A DNA stretch of 42,671 nt from Thiohalocapsa halophila (GCF_016583825.1 NZ_NRRV01000047.1:1-42671), one strand, 5' to 3'. Positions 7,565-15,739 are shown, counted from the stretch's first letter. Program-made: numbers and translations. Notes: generated by a model from the letters alone, not told the origin.

Positions 7565-8394
7565 GCGCCCTCACCGACCCGATCTTTCTGCTGCCATTTC
7601 TGGTGGGCCTGCTCTTGGCAGGCGTACTGCCGCTGCTGGGGGCCCTGCTGATGCTGCGGGACGAATGGCTCGCGGCGCTCGGCTACGCCCACCTCGCCGC
7701 CGCCGGCGCCCTGCTCGGGCTCGCTGCCGGCGCGCCCGCCGTGGTGGGCGGCCTCGCCGCCGCGGCGGGCGGTGCCGTCGCCAAGGGGGCCGGCGGCGCC
7801 CGCGGCAATGCCGTCTACGGCTTCATGATCCTCGGCGGCTGGGCCGCACTGCTGCTCATCGGCGCCAACACAGCCCTGGGCGAGCAGCTCGGCCATGCCC
7901 TGATCGAGGGTCAGCTCTACTTCGCCGGGCCCGCCGATCTGACGGCAGCCCTCGCGCTGGCGCTGGCGGCGGCCATCGCCCTGCCCTGGCTGATCCCGCG
8001 CCTGCTGCGCGCCCGGCTGCTGCCGCAGCACGATGCGGCCAACCGCTTGCCGGCGCGGCGCTGGCACCTGGGCTTTGACCTACTGGCGGCGTCCGGCATG
8101 GCGGCGGGCACCGCGAGCATGGGGCTGATGGCCGCCTTCGCGCTGGTGCTGGTGCCGGCCTGGATCAGCTTTCGTGTCGCGGCAAGCTGGCGCTCGAGTC
8201 TAGTGTGGTGCACGATGCTCGGCTGCATCTGCTATGCCGTCGCTTTCGCAGGCGCGCTGGTGCTGGACCAGCCCTTCTCGCCGGTGCTCGTGGCGGTATT
8301 GTTGGCCGCCGCCGCAGGGACCGCCGCCACCCGGCACCGCGCGCTGCCTCTGCGGCACGGCCAGCGCCCGCAGCGCGGCGCCCCCAACCCATGA
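7555..8394 (+). CDS. znuB: Zinc ABC transporter, membrane permease
   Basis: 279 residues from the ATG at 7555, which overlaps the ATPase stop by ten bases. Around eight hydrophobic helices fit the ABC-3 permease family that carries zinc and manganese. It begins MDLSALTDPIFLLPFLVGLL and includes the LGYAHLAAAGALLG segment characteristic of the family. The residues upstream of this ATG in the open frame are Arg-rich translation of the ATPase gene and do not look coding. The C-terminal tail is basic. The order binding protein, ATPase, permease with overlaps indicates one operon. Confidence 0.85.
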   Translation: MDLSALTDPIFLLPFLVGLLLAGVLPLLGALLMLRDEWLAALGYAHLAAAGALLGLAAGAPAVVGGLAAAAGGAVAKGAGGARGNAVYGFMILGGWAALLLIGANTALGEQLGHALIEGQLYFAGPADLTAALALALAAAIALPWLIPRLLRARLLPQHDAANRLPARRWHLGFDLLAASGMAAGTASMGLMAAFALVLVPAWISFRVAASWRSSLVWCTMLGCICYAVAFAGALVLDQPFSPVLVAVLLAAAAGTAATRHRALPLRHGQRPQRGAPNP

Positions 8395-8424
8395 GCCAAC
8401 CCTGACAACGGAGATCTCCAGACC

Positions 8425-8868
8425 ATGACCTCAGCCACCTTGCGCTTTCGCGGCCTGCTGCTGCTCCTGATGGCAGCCTTGCTCCTTGCATGCGCAACCG
8501 TCAACGCTGCGGACGAGGCAGCCGACGGTGCACCGCTGTTTATCAACCTGATCACCGATGATCCACACCGCGCACACATGGCGCTGCATTTCGGTCAAAA
8601 GCAGCTGGAGCTCGGGCATCCGCTCACCGTGTTCCTAAATGATCGGGGGGTGCTCATTGCGGCCGAGCAGGGCGCCGAGCGCTTTGGCCTGCACCAGGAG
8701 ATCATCGGCGAGCTGGTCACCGCCGGCGCCAAGGTCATCGTCTGCCCCATGTGCATGAAGCACTACGGCGTCGCCGAGGTGGACCTGCTGGACGGGCTGG
8801 CCGTGGGCAACCCAAAGCTCACCGGCGGTGCGCTGTTCGCACCCGATACGCGCACCCTCACTTGGTGA
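8425..8868 (+). CDS. Exported DsrE-family protein, possible lipoprotein
   Basis: 147 residues. A basic start and long hydrophobic stretch end in LLLAC, which fits a lipobox with Cys23 as the modified residue; ordinary signal peptidase cleavage after VNA is the alternative. The mature part is a DsrE/DsrF/YchN-like fold (FINLITDDPHRAHMALHFG), with VIVCPMCMKHYGV placing two Cys where sulfur-carrier Cys are often found. It sits 30 bp after the permease gene with GGAG upstream and so is probably co-transcribed. A sulfur or metal handling role in the periplasm is plausible but unproven; the CPMC pair and nearby His suggest metal or thiol chemistry. Confidence 0.8.
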   Translation: MTSATLRFRGLLLLLMAALLLACATVNAADEAADGAPLFINLITDDPHRAHMALHFGQKQLELGHPLTVFLNDRGVLIAAEQGAERFGLHQEIIGELVTAGAKVIVCPMCMKHYGVAEVDLLDGLAVGNPKLTGGALFAPDTRTLTW

Positions 8869-8890
8869 GCCTGGGGTAAGCGCACAATCG

Positions 8891-8936
8891 GCCGGCGCCG
8901 CTGCCGGGGCTGAAAGCCCGCAGCGGCATTGCCGGC
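8891..8936. terminator. Strong nested inverted repeat after the zinc operon
   Basis: The sequence folds as GCCGGC enclosing GCCGCTGC facing GCAGCGGC, with a GGGCT facing AGCCC tip around GAA. It lies 22 bp after the DsrE stop and before the fructokinase gene. There is no T-run, so it is not a classical intrinsic terminator; it may stabilise the 3' end or separate the two transcription units. Confidence 0.5.
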
Positions 8937-8999
8937 CCCTTGCAGCACCCCGACGGCGTCTCTAGCATCTCGGGCTGACCCACCACCCGAGGTGCTGCC

Positions 9000-9893
9000 A
9001 TGTCCTTCGACCCAACCCAGGCGCCCGTCGTCTTCGGCGAGGCGCTGTTCGATTGCTTTCCGGACGGCAGCGAGGTGCTCGGCGGCGCGCCTTTCAATGT
9101 CGCCTGGCACCTGGCCGCCTTCGGCGCGGCACCGGTCTTCGTCAGCCGCGTGGGCGAAGACCCGCTCGGCGCCCGCATCGAGGCGGCCATGCAGCGGCTG
9201 GGCATGACCACGGTCGGCCTGCAGCGGGACCCTGCCCATTCCACTGGTACCGTGCAGGTCAAGCTCGAAGGCGGCGAGCCCTCCTACGACATCGTCGCCG
9301 GCAGCGCCTACGATTTCATCGATGCCGGCGCCCTACCGACGCCGCCGACGGGCGGCCTGCTTTACCACGGCACCCTGGCGCTGCGCAATGCTGACTCGGC
9401 GGCGGCGCTGGGGCGCTTGCGCGCCGACACCAATGCCGTGTTCCTGGACGTTAACCTACGCCCGCCCTGGTGGTCCCTCGAGCAAGTGCAAACCCTATTG
9501 AGCGCTGCGCGCTGGGCGAAGCTGAACACCGACGAGCTGGCATTGCTCGCGCCCAACGGCGACAGCCCGGAGTCCCAGGCCGAAGCGCTGATGCAGCGCC
9601 ACGCCCTGGAGCGGGTCTACGCCACCCTGGGCGCAGCCGGCGCCTTTGCGCTCACCGCCGACGGCACCCTGGAGCGGATCAGCCCCGGGACCGGCATCGA
9701 GGTGGTGGACGCGGTCGGCGCCGGAGACGGCTTCGCGGCCGTGCTCATCCTGGGCCTGCTGCGGGGCTGGACCCTGGGGGACACCCTGGAGCGCGCCCAG
9801 ACCTTTGCATCCGCCATCGTCGCCCGCCGCGGGGCCACCATCGACGACCCCGACTTCTACGCCGGCTTTTTGGATCTTTGGAGCGTAGCCTAG
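9000..9893 (+). CDS. PfkB-family carbohydrate kinase, probable fructokinase
   Basis: 297 residues. The start ATG has CGAGGTG upstream. The ribokinase/PfkB fold is shown by VVFGEALFDCFPDG at the N-terminus, GGAPFNVAWHLAAFG (signature 1) and DAVGAGDGFAAVLI near residue 236 (signature 2, with the catalytic Asp and anion hole). Length and motifs fit bacterial fructokinases. The downstream neighbour is sucrose synthase, whose cleavage product is fructose, so phosphorylation of fructose to fructose-6-phosphate is the likely reaction. The stop is 198 bp before the synthase start. Other PfkB sugars cannot be excluded from sequence alone. Confidence 0.85.
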   Translation: MSFDPTQAPVVFGEALFDCFPDGSEVLGGAPFNVAWHLAAFGAAPVFVSRVGEDPLGARIEAAMQRLGMTTVGLQRDPAHSTGTVQVKLEGGEPSYDIVAGSAYDFIDAGALPTPPTGGLLYHGTLALRNADSAAALGRLRADTNAVFLDVNLRPPWWSLEQVQTLLSAARWAKLNTDELALLAPNGDSPESQAEALMQRHALERVYATLGAAGAFALTADGTLERISPGTGIEVVDAVGAGDGFAAVLILGLLRGWTLGDTLERAQTFASAIVARRGATIDDPDFYAGFLDLWSVA

Positions 9894-10091
9894 TCGCCGA
9901 CTCGGTCATCCCTCGACCCGGCATCGTTGTCGGTATCGGCCCTGCACAGAACCGCGAATACGACAACGACAACGAGCCGAGCCTGCCACCACCCCCCTTG
10001 CGGCCGCGTCCCGGCAGTGGAGCCGCGGTGCCCGCGGCACCGCGCGCGGCGGGGCATGGGCTCGGCGGCAACCTCAACACGAGCTCCAGTG

Positions 10092-12497
10092 ATGGAAACC
10101 GAAGTTCCCAACGCCCGCATCCCGGCCCTGGCGACCTTCCTGCAAGAGCACCGCAGCCAGGCGCACCGGGTGCTGCACCACATTATCGGCCTGAGCCGGC
10201 CCTTTTTGCTGCGCAGCGACCTGACGGACGCCATCGACGACCTCTGCGCGGATGACCCAGCGCTGGCGGACACCGCACTGGCCCGCGCGCTGCACCAGTG
10301 CGAGGAGGCAGCCATCGATGCCTCCTGGATCTATCTGGCGCTGCGCCGCCGCGTGGCGCGCTGGGACTATCTGCGCATCCACCTGGAGGCCATGGACCTG
10401 CAGCAGGTCAGCGTCGGCGAGTATCTGGGCTTCAAGGAGCACCTGGCCACCGGCGGGCACGAGGACCCCTTCGGCCTGGAGATCGACCTCGCGCCCTTCT
10501 ACCGGGACCAGTACAAGCTCAAAGAGTCCAGCTCCATCGGCCGCGGGGTGGAGTTCCTCAACCGCCGCCTTTCCAGCCGGCTGTTCGAGGAGATCGGCAA
10601 GGGCGATCAGCGCCTGCTTAGCTTCCTGCGCATGCACAGCTACCGCGGCCAGCAGCTGATGCTGAACGACAGCATCATGAGCGTCGCCGAGCTGCGCAAT
10701 GCCCTGCGCCAGATGCTGATTCCGCTGCGCCGGCGACCCACGCACACCCCCTACGAGGACGTCGCGGCGGACCTGCGCAGCCACGGCTTCGAAGCCGGGT
10801 GGGGCGCGGACGTGGAGCGTATCCGCGACACCATGGGGCTACTGCTGGACATCCTGGAGGCGCCGTCGCCGCGGGCGCTGGAGGAATTCCTGGGCCGGGT
10901 GCCCATGATCTTCTCCATCGCCATCCTGTCGCCGCACGGCTGGCTCGGGCAGTCGAACGTGCTGGGGCGCCCGGACACCGGCGGCCAGGTGGTCTACATC
11001 CTGGACCAGGTGCGCGCCCTGGAGCGGGAGATGCACCGCCGCCTCGCCGAGCAGGGCATCGACATCGAGCCTCGGGTCATCGTGCTCACGCGCCTGATCC
11101 CGGAGGCCGAGGGCACCCTCTGCAACCAGCGCCTGGAGCCCATCGCCGGCACCCGTAACGCGGCCATCCTGCGGGTACCCTTCCGCAACGAGGCCGGCGA
11201 AGAAATGCAGCATTGGATCTCGCGGTTTCGCATCTGGCCTTACCTGGAGCGCTATGCCTTGGACGCCGAGCGCGACCTGCTGGCCGAGCTGGGCGGGCGG
11301 CCGGATCTGATCATCGGCAATTATTCTGACGGCAACCTGGTGGCGTCCTTGATGTCGCAGCGGCTCAACGTGAGTCAGTGCAACATCGCTCATGCCCTGG
11401 AGAAGACCAAGTACCTGTACTCGGACCTGTATTGGCGCGACAACGAGGACCGCTACCATTTCTCCGCCCAGTTCACCGCGGACCTGATCGCGATGAACAC
11501 CGCGGATTTCATCATCACCAGCACCTACCAGGAGATCGCCGGCACCGACGACAGCGTCGGCCAGTACGAGAGCTACGCCCGCTTCACCATGCCGGGTCTG
11601 TTCCGGGTGGTCGCCGGCGTCGATGTCTATGACCCCAAGTTCAACATCGTCTCGCCCGGCGCCAACGAGGACATCTATTTCCCTTACCTCGATGCCGAGC
11701 GGCGGCTCTCGCACCTGCAGCCGGAGATCGAGGAGCTGATCTACGGCGGCGAGCGCCCGGGCGAGACCCGCGGCATGCTGGCCGGCAGGGACAAGCCGCT
11801 GCTGTTTACCATGGCGCGGCTGGACCGCATCAAGAACCTCACCGGGCTGGTGGATTGGTACGGACGCTCACCGGCGCTGCGAGAGCAGGTGGACCTGGTG
11901 GTGGTGGGCGGCCACGTGGAGGCTGCAAGCTCCGGCGACGACGAGGAGCGCGAGCAGATCGGCATCATGCACCACCTCATGGGCGAGCATGGGCTGGACG
12001 GACAGGTGCGCTGGCTCGGCATCCATCTGGAGAAGCAGCTCGCCGGCGAGCTGTATCGTTACATCGCCGACCGTCGCGGCGCTTTCGTGCAGCCGGCCCT
12101 GTTCGAGGCCTTCGGGCTGACGGTCATCGAGGCCATGAGCTGCGGCGTGCCCACTTTCGCCACCTGCTTCGGCGGACCCCAGGAAATCATCGAAGACGGT
12201 ATCTCGGGCTTCCACATCGACCCCAACCACGGCGACGCCTCCGCCGAGACCATCGCGGCCTTCTTTCGCCGCTGTGCCGAGGAGCCGGAGTACTGGAGCC
12301 GGCTCTCCGACGCCGCCCTCGGCCGCGTGGAGGCCCACTATACCTGGCGGCGCTATGCCGAGCGCATGATGACCCTGGCCCGGGTCTACGGCTTCTGGAA
12401 ATACGTCACCGACCTGGAGCGCGCCGAAACGCGCCGCTATCTGGAGATGCTCTACGGGCTCCAGTACCGCCCGCTGGCGGCGGCCATGGAGGGCTGA
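10092..12497 (+). CDS. Sucrose synthase (GT4 family)
   Basis: 801 residues from the ATG at 10092; the upstream in-frame extension is Thr/Pro/Arg-rich and does not look coding. It catalyses the reversible reaction of sucrose and NDP to NDP-glucose and fructose. The N-terminal regulatory half is followed by the GT-B core: LSPHGWLGQSNVLGRPDTGG then QVVYILDQVRALE (about residues 275-310), a retained IAHALEKTKYLYSDLYW segment, RLDRIKNLTGLVDWYG at the nucleotide-sugar domain, and the EX7E motif region ALFEAFGLTVIEAMSCG. Length matches plant and bacterial enzymes (about 800). Bacterial enzymes often prefer ADP, linking sucrose to ADP-glucose and glycogen. No sucrose-phosphate synthase is in the window. 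Confidence 0.95.
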   Translation: METEVPNARIPALATFLQEHRSQAHRVLHHIIGLSRPFLLRSDLTDAIDDLCADDPALADTALARALHQCEEAAIDASWIYLALRRRVARWDYLRIHLEAMDLQQVSVGEYLGFKEHLATGGHEDPFGLEIDLAPFYRDQYKLKESSSIGRGVEFLNRRLSSRLFEEIGKGDQRLLSFLRMHSYRGQQLMLNDSIMSVAELRNALRQMLIPLRRRPTHTPYEDVAADLRSHGFEAGWGADVERIRDTMGLLLDILEAPSPRALEEFLGRVPMIFSIAILSPHGWLGQSNVLGRPDTGGQVVYILDQVRALEREMHRRLAEQGIDIEPRVIVLTRLIPEAEGTLCNQRLEPIAGTRNAAILRVPFRNEAGEEMQHWISRFRIWPYLERYALDAERDLLAELGGRPDLIIGNYSDGNLVASLMSQRLNVSQCNIAHALEKTKYLYSDLYWRDNEDRYHFSAQFTADLIAMNTADFIITSTYQEIAGTDDSVGQYESYARFTMPGLFRVVAGVDVYDPKFNIVSPGANEDIYFPYLDAERRLSHLQPEIEELIYGGERPGETRGMLAGRDKPLLFTMARLDRIKNLTGLVDWYGRSPALREQVDLVVVGGHVEAASSGDDEEREQIGIMHHLMGEHGLDGQVRWLGIHLEKQLAGELYRYIADRRGAFVQPALFEAFGLTVIEAMSCGVPTFATCFGGPQEIIEDGISGFHIDPNHGDASAETIAAFFRRCAEEPEYWSRLSDAALGRVEAHYTWRRYAERMMTLARVYGFWKYVTDLERAETRRYLEMLYGLQYRPLAAAMEG

Positions 12498-12561
12498 GCC
12501 CGAAAACATGGGTTAGGCGCACGCGCTACACTGAAGTCGTGTATCACCAGTGGAGGCGACT

Positions 12562-12894
12562 ATGGCCAACTTAACCATCAGCGTCGCGGGCGACGTCCTG
12601 AAACGCGCCCGGATGCGGGCCTTGCAGGAAGATACGTCGGTCAATGCGGTGTTAGCCGGGTATTTGCAGGACTACGCACGCGCGGACGACGTGCGTCGCG
12701 ATCGGCTGGAGGCCCTTGAGCGCATCATCGCCTTGGCTGATCAGGCCAACACCGGCAGCGGCGGTCGCAGCTGGACGCGGGACGGCTTGGTGGTGGAGAC
12801 GGCTCTTGCGGAGGGCGCCGGGCGGCTTGTCTCCGAGGACCTGCACGATGGCTGGCAAGTCGAGGGTATGCGCGTATGGAACCCGTTCCGGTGA
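12562..12894 (+). CDS. Fused remnant of a VapBC-type module: antitoxin N-part joined to PIN-toxin C-terminus
   Basis: 110 residues from the ATG at 12562, five bases after GGAGG. Residues of about 1-77 are a complete-looking VapB-like antitoxin (ANLTISVAGDVLKRARMRA through GGRSWTRDGL). After that the text changes to VETALAEGAGRLVSEDLHDG and GMRVWNPFR, which matches the last about 30 residues of VapC PIN toxins (usually ALxxGxxxLxSEDLQxG...VxNPF). The first catalytic acidic residues of the toxin are absent, so it cannot be an active nuclease. An in-frame deletion between the two genes is the simplest explanation. The antitoxin half might still bind DNA. Confidence 0.75.
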   Translation: MANLTISVAGDVLKRARMRALQEDTSVNAVLAGYLQDYARADDVRRDRLEALERIIALADQANTGSGGRSWTRDGLVVETALAEGAGRLVSEDLHDGWQVEGMRVWNPFR

Positions 12895-12924
12895 CACCCC
12901 ACCGCCAGCAGACCAGCGAATTTT

Positions 12925-12980
12925 CGAGATCTTCTACGGGCTGAAGGACCAGCCGCCAGAAGGCGGCCATGGAGGGCTGA
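12925..12980 (+). repeat. Degenerate duplicate of the sucrose synthase 3' end
   Basis: This segment encodes FEIFYGLKDQPPE and then, after a one-base shift, AAMEG-stop. It parallels the last codons of sucrose synthase (LEMLYGLQYRPLAAAMEG). At DNA level, TCTACGGGCT and GCGGCCATGGAGGGCTGA are identical in both copies (12441-12497 and 12925-12980), with divergence between. The copies bracket the antitoxin/toxin fusion gene. Confidence 0.75.
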
Positions 12981-12992
12981 AGCCGCGGGGCG

Positions 12993-13577
12993 TCAGCCAG
13001 GTGCCGCTGCCTCCGGCGCCCGTGCCCGCAGCAGCGCATCGGCGCGGTAGAGGCCGATCAAGGTCTTGGCGTCGGTGATGGTGCCATCGGTGCAGCGCGC
13101 CAGCGCGTCCACCAGCGGCAGCCAGTGCACTTCGATGACCTCGTCCGCCTCGTGACCCAGATCGACCTCGCTCAAGCCCCGCGCCAAAAACAGGTGGATC
13201 ACCTCGGCGAAGACGCCGGGCGAGGAATGCATGCGCCCGAGGGAGTCCCAGCTCACAGCCACCAGGCCGGCCTCCTCCGCCAGCTCACGCTCGGCGGTGG
13301 CCGCCGGCGGCTCGCCGAGGTCGATCTTGCCCGCCGGCAGCTCCCACAGCCAGCCGCCGGCCACATGCCGGTACTGACGCAGCAGGCAGACCCGGCCGCG
13401 GTCGTCGATGGCCACCGCGGCGGCGCCGCCGGGGTGTCGGATCACCTCCAGCTCCACGTCACGGCCGGTCGGCAGGCGCACCCGCTCCAGGCCCACGTCC
13501 ACGACCTTGCCCTGGAACACGGTGCGGCGCTCGTCCTCGGCGGCGAGGTCGGTCACTGGGGAATCGATGGGCGCCAT
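12993..13577 (-). CDS. NUDIX hydrolase, ADP-sugar pyrophosphatase type
   Basis: 194 residues from the ATG at 13577, which follows AGGAGG at ideal spacing; the longer frame to 13625 lacks this. The NUDIX box is complete at about residues 83-105: G-x5-E-x7-RE-L-x-EE-x-G-L, seen as GKIDLGE and RELAEEAGL. The N-terminal layout (VFQGKVVDVGLERVRLPTGR) is that of NudF/ADP-ribose pyrophosphatase proteins, which cleave ADP-ribose and sometimes ADP-glucose to AMP and sugar phosphate. It converges on the sucrose synthase region and is followed after 49 bp by another minus-strand gene upstream. ADP-glucose turnover is a possible link to sucrose synthase, but this is speculation. Confidence 0.88.
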   Translation of the reverse strand: MAPIDSPVTDLAAEDERRTVFQGKVVDVGLERVRLPTGRDVELEVIRHPGGAAAVAIDDRGRVCLLRQYRHVAGGWLWELPAGKIDLGEPPAATAERELAEEAGLVAVSWDSLGRMHSSPGVFAEVIHLFLARGLSEVDLGHEADEVIEVHWLPLVDALARCTDGTITDAKTLIGLYRADALLRARAPEAAAPG

Positions 13578-13626
13578 GGGGACCTCCTGCGTCCCGTTGG
13601 AGACGGATGCGAGCCGAAAGCCCATG

Positions 13627-14448
13627 CTACCAGCCTACGGCGTCCGGGAGTGGCGATGTTGGCACGACGCCGGCCTGGTCGCGTGCGTCATGGGCCACCG
13701 GTGTCATGCGCTTGGGGCGATGATCCAAACGGAAGCGCTCGCCGGGCCGGGCGATGCGCAGCCCCTGGGCGGCCAGCTCCCGGCCGGCCTCCGGCGACTC
13801 GTAATGGTAGAGCACCATGCGCGCGAGCTGCTCCGGCTTGTACTCCCGCCGCAGGTCTTCAAGCCCGGTGTGCGACGGATTGCCGTGCAGGGCGCAGTCG
13901 TGAAAGATCCATTCCCCGCGGGCGGCATGGCGGTTCAGGATCTCCGGTATGGGGCGGGTGTCGCCGCTGTAGAGAAACAAGCCTTCCAGCGCCAGTCCGA
14001 ACGCCGACATGTGCTGATGGTGGCGCACCGGGAAGACCGTGAGCTGCAGCTGGCGGTGCCAGAAGCATTCCGACACGGGCACCAACTGGAACACGTCCCA
14101 GAAGTTGCTGCCGCCCTCGGCCAGGAGGTTCGGATAATCCGCTAAGCGGCGCTGCAGCGTCGGAATCAGCGCCACCGGTACATACAGCTTCACCGGCGCA
14201 ACAGCGGGGCCGGTGGCGAGCTTGTAGTAGAGCCCCTCGAGTCCGCCGACATGATCCAGGTGCGCATGGGTGATGAACACCGCGGGCGGCAGCCGACGGT
14301 AGGCCGTGGTGAAGGCGTCGAGCGTCGCCGGGCCGCAGTCGATGAGCAGCGCCGGGGCGCCGTCCATTTCCAGCACGGCGGCGGAGGAGCCGAGCGAGAG
14401 GGCGCGGGCATTGCCCACGCCGAGAAAGTGCAAAGCGAGGTCCGTCAT
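13627..14448 (-). CDS. Metallo-beta-lactamase-fold hydrolase, RNase Z-like
   Basis: 273 residues from the ATG at 14448; the open frame extends further upstream, but that stretch is Arg/Pro-rich and not convincing, and no clear ribosome binding site marks any start. The metal-binding motif is THAHLDHVGG (His61, His63, Asp65, His66). Other features are a preceding FLGVGNARALSLGSSAAVLE strand, a later LFLYSGDTRPIPEIL (bridging Asp) and a HDCALHGNPSHTGLEDL segment, as in RNase Z/phosphodiesterase-type members. Substrate is not predictable; cyclic nucleotide or RNA phosphodiesters are family possibilities. The C-terminus (about 40 residues) is basic and apparently unstructured. It probably shares a transcript with the NUDIX gene 49 bp downstream. 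Confidence 0.8.
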   Translation of the reverse strand: MTDLALHFLGVGNARALSLGSSAAVLEMDGAPALLIDCGPATLDAFTTAYRRLPPAVFITHAHLDHVGGLEGLYYKLATGPAVAPVKLYVPVALIPTLQRRLADYPNLLAEGGSNFWDVFQLVPVSECFWHRQLQLTVFPVRHHQHMSAFGLALEGLFLYSGDTRPIPEILNRHAARGEWIFHDCALHGNPSHTGLEDLRREYKPEQLARMVLYHYESPEAGRELAAQGLRIARPGERFRLDHRPKRMTPVAHDARDQAGVVPTSPLPDAVGW

Positions 14449-15057
14449 GGGTTGAAACAGCTTGCGGCGGCGGCCGCGGTTAGCCGCATCGACGGCGACT
14501 GCCATCGGGCGGCGAAAGAGTGCGTGCACCAACGGCAGCGCCCAAAGTCTGGTGAGATGGGGTCCGCGGCGGCGCTTTGCGCGGGGTCCCACCCTGTGAC
14601 CGCCTCGGTGCTTGCGAGTGCCCGGCCGGAAGCCCGCGGGGCAGGCGGATGCCGCAGCCCGCGGGCGGACTCCGGATATGGGTGCGCAGCATACCGGTTG
14701 AGGATGACATGGAGATTGCGGCGCCCATGCGCATCCGTCCCGGCGCAAGCAGCCCAGCCACGGCGGCGGGCGACTCCCGCGACCGGGCGTCATGGACGAT
14801 AGTGCTGCGCGCGCCCAGCTATTCAACACGGGACCTGGTCTGCGTGTGGCCCCTGGCGCGGACATCCGTCATCCGAGGCCGCGCGCATCGCAGCCGCCGT
14901 CATCCGGGGCGGGGTATCGCCGCGCCCCCCGGGGAGGCGTCTCGACAGGGCCTATGGGCGGCGTTCATCATGGCCGAGCTGTGCGGCAGGTAACCTATTC
15001 GTAACCGCCCGGCAATAAACTCCGCGGCCAAACGGCAGCAGCTTGTACGGGAGCGAT
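14449..15057. other. 609-bp gap with no convincing gene
   Basis: The open frames here are Arg/Pro/Ala-rich products of high GC and have no ribosome binding sites or recognisable domains. The only structured part is the last about 70 bp before phoB, which is AT-richer and holds a candidate Pho-box-like direct repeat. It should also contain the promoter of the hydrolase/NUDIX pair on the minus strand, but I cannot point to it. Confidence 0.6.
14990..15006 (+). promoter_or_regulatory. Pho-box-like direct repeat before phoB
   Basis: GTAACC occurs twice, 11 bp apart (14990 and 15001), separated by TATTC. The 11-bp spacing and AT-rich spacer mirror the PhoB operator architecture (two TGTCA-type half sites 11 bp apart), although the half-site sequence is not the E. 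coli consensus. It lies about 52 bp before the phoB ATG, where autoregulation is known in other bacteria. Confidence 0.35.
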
Positions 15058-15738
15058 ATGGCCACGGTACTCATCGTCGATGACGAGCCCGATATCCGGG
15101 AATTGATGCGCTTCGCGCTGGAAGAAGGCGGCTTTCGCGTGCTGGAGGCAGGGCACGCCGACGAGGCGCGCAAGCTGCTCAGCGAGCATCCGGACCTGGT
15201 GCTGCTGGACTGGATGCTGCCGGGGCGCTCCGGCCTAGAGCTGGCGGAGCAGCTCAAGCAGAATCCGAAAACCCGCAGCATGCCCATCATCATGATCTCG
15301 GCACGCGGCGAAGAGGAAGACCGCGTGAAGGGTCTGGACACCGGTGCCGACGATTACATCACGAAGCCCTTCTCGCCGCGGGAAATGGTCGCCCGGGTCA
15401 ATGCAGTGCTCCGGCGCGCCAGACCCGGAGAGATCGCCGACGAGATCGAGATCGCCGGCCTGACCATCGACAACGTCAGCCACCGTGTCAGCGCCGGTGG
15501 CAAGACCATCGACATCGCACCCACGGAGTACCGCTTGCTGCACTTTTTCATGACCCATGCCGACCGTGCCTTCAGCCGCTCGCAGCTGTTGGACCAGGTT
15601 TGGGGCGACCGGGTGTACGTTGAGGAGCGCACGGTAGACGTGCATGTGCGCCGTCTACGCAAGGCGCTGGAGCAAACCGGTCACGAAAACCTGCTGCAGA
15701 CGGTGCGCGGCGTCGGCTATCGGTTCTCGAGCAAGTGA
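15058..15738 (+). CDS. phoB: Phosphate regulon response regulator PhoB
   Basis: 226 residues from the ATG at 15058, preceded by GGGAG. The receiver domain (1-120) has the acidic pair at Asp8-Asp9, phospho-acceptor Asp51 in VLLDWMLPG, and the Lys of DYITKPFSP near residue 101. The OmpR/PhoB winged-helix domain follows (PTEYRLLHFFMTHADRAFSR, then VDVHVRRLRKAL and TVRGVGYRF). It is followed by a histidine kinase 108 bp downstream. Together they would sense phosphate limitation and activate high-affinity phosphate uptake genes. Identification as PhoB rather than another OmpR-family member rests on overall sequence and the PhoR-like partner. Confidence 0.9.
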   Translation: MATVLIVDDEPDIRELMRFALEEGGFRVLEAGHADEARKLLSEHPDLVLLDWMLPGRSGLELAEQLKQNPKTRSMPIIMISARGEEEDRVKGLDTGADDYITKPFSPREMVARVNAVLRRARPGEIADEIEIAGLTIDNVSHRVSAGGKTIDIAPTEYRLLHFFMTHADRAFSRSQLLDQVWGDRVYVEERTVDVHVRRLRKALEQTGHENLLQTVRGVGYRFSSK

Positions 15739-15739
15739 C

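Noticed and set aside
6205..8067. 620-codon open frame antisense to the znu genes
   Set aside because: Low-complexity Arg/Ala/Gln-rich text with no domain; the plus strand has all ABC motifs.
14577..14993. 138-codon plus-strand frame upstream of phoB
   Set aside because: No ribosome binding site, Arg/Pro-rich composition and no recognisable domain.
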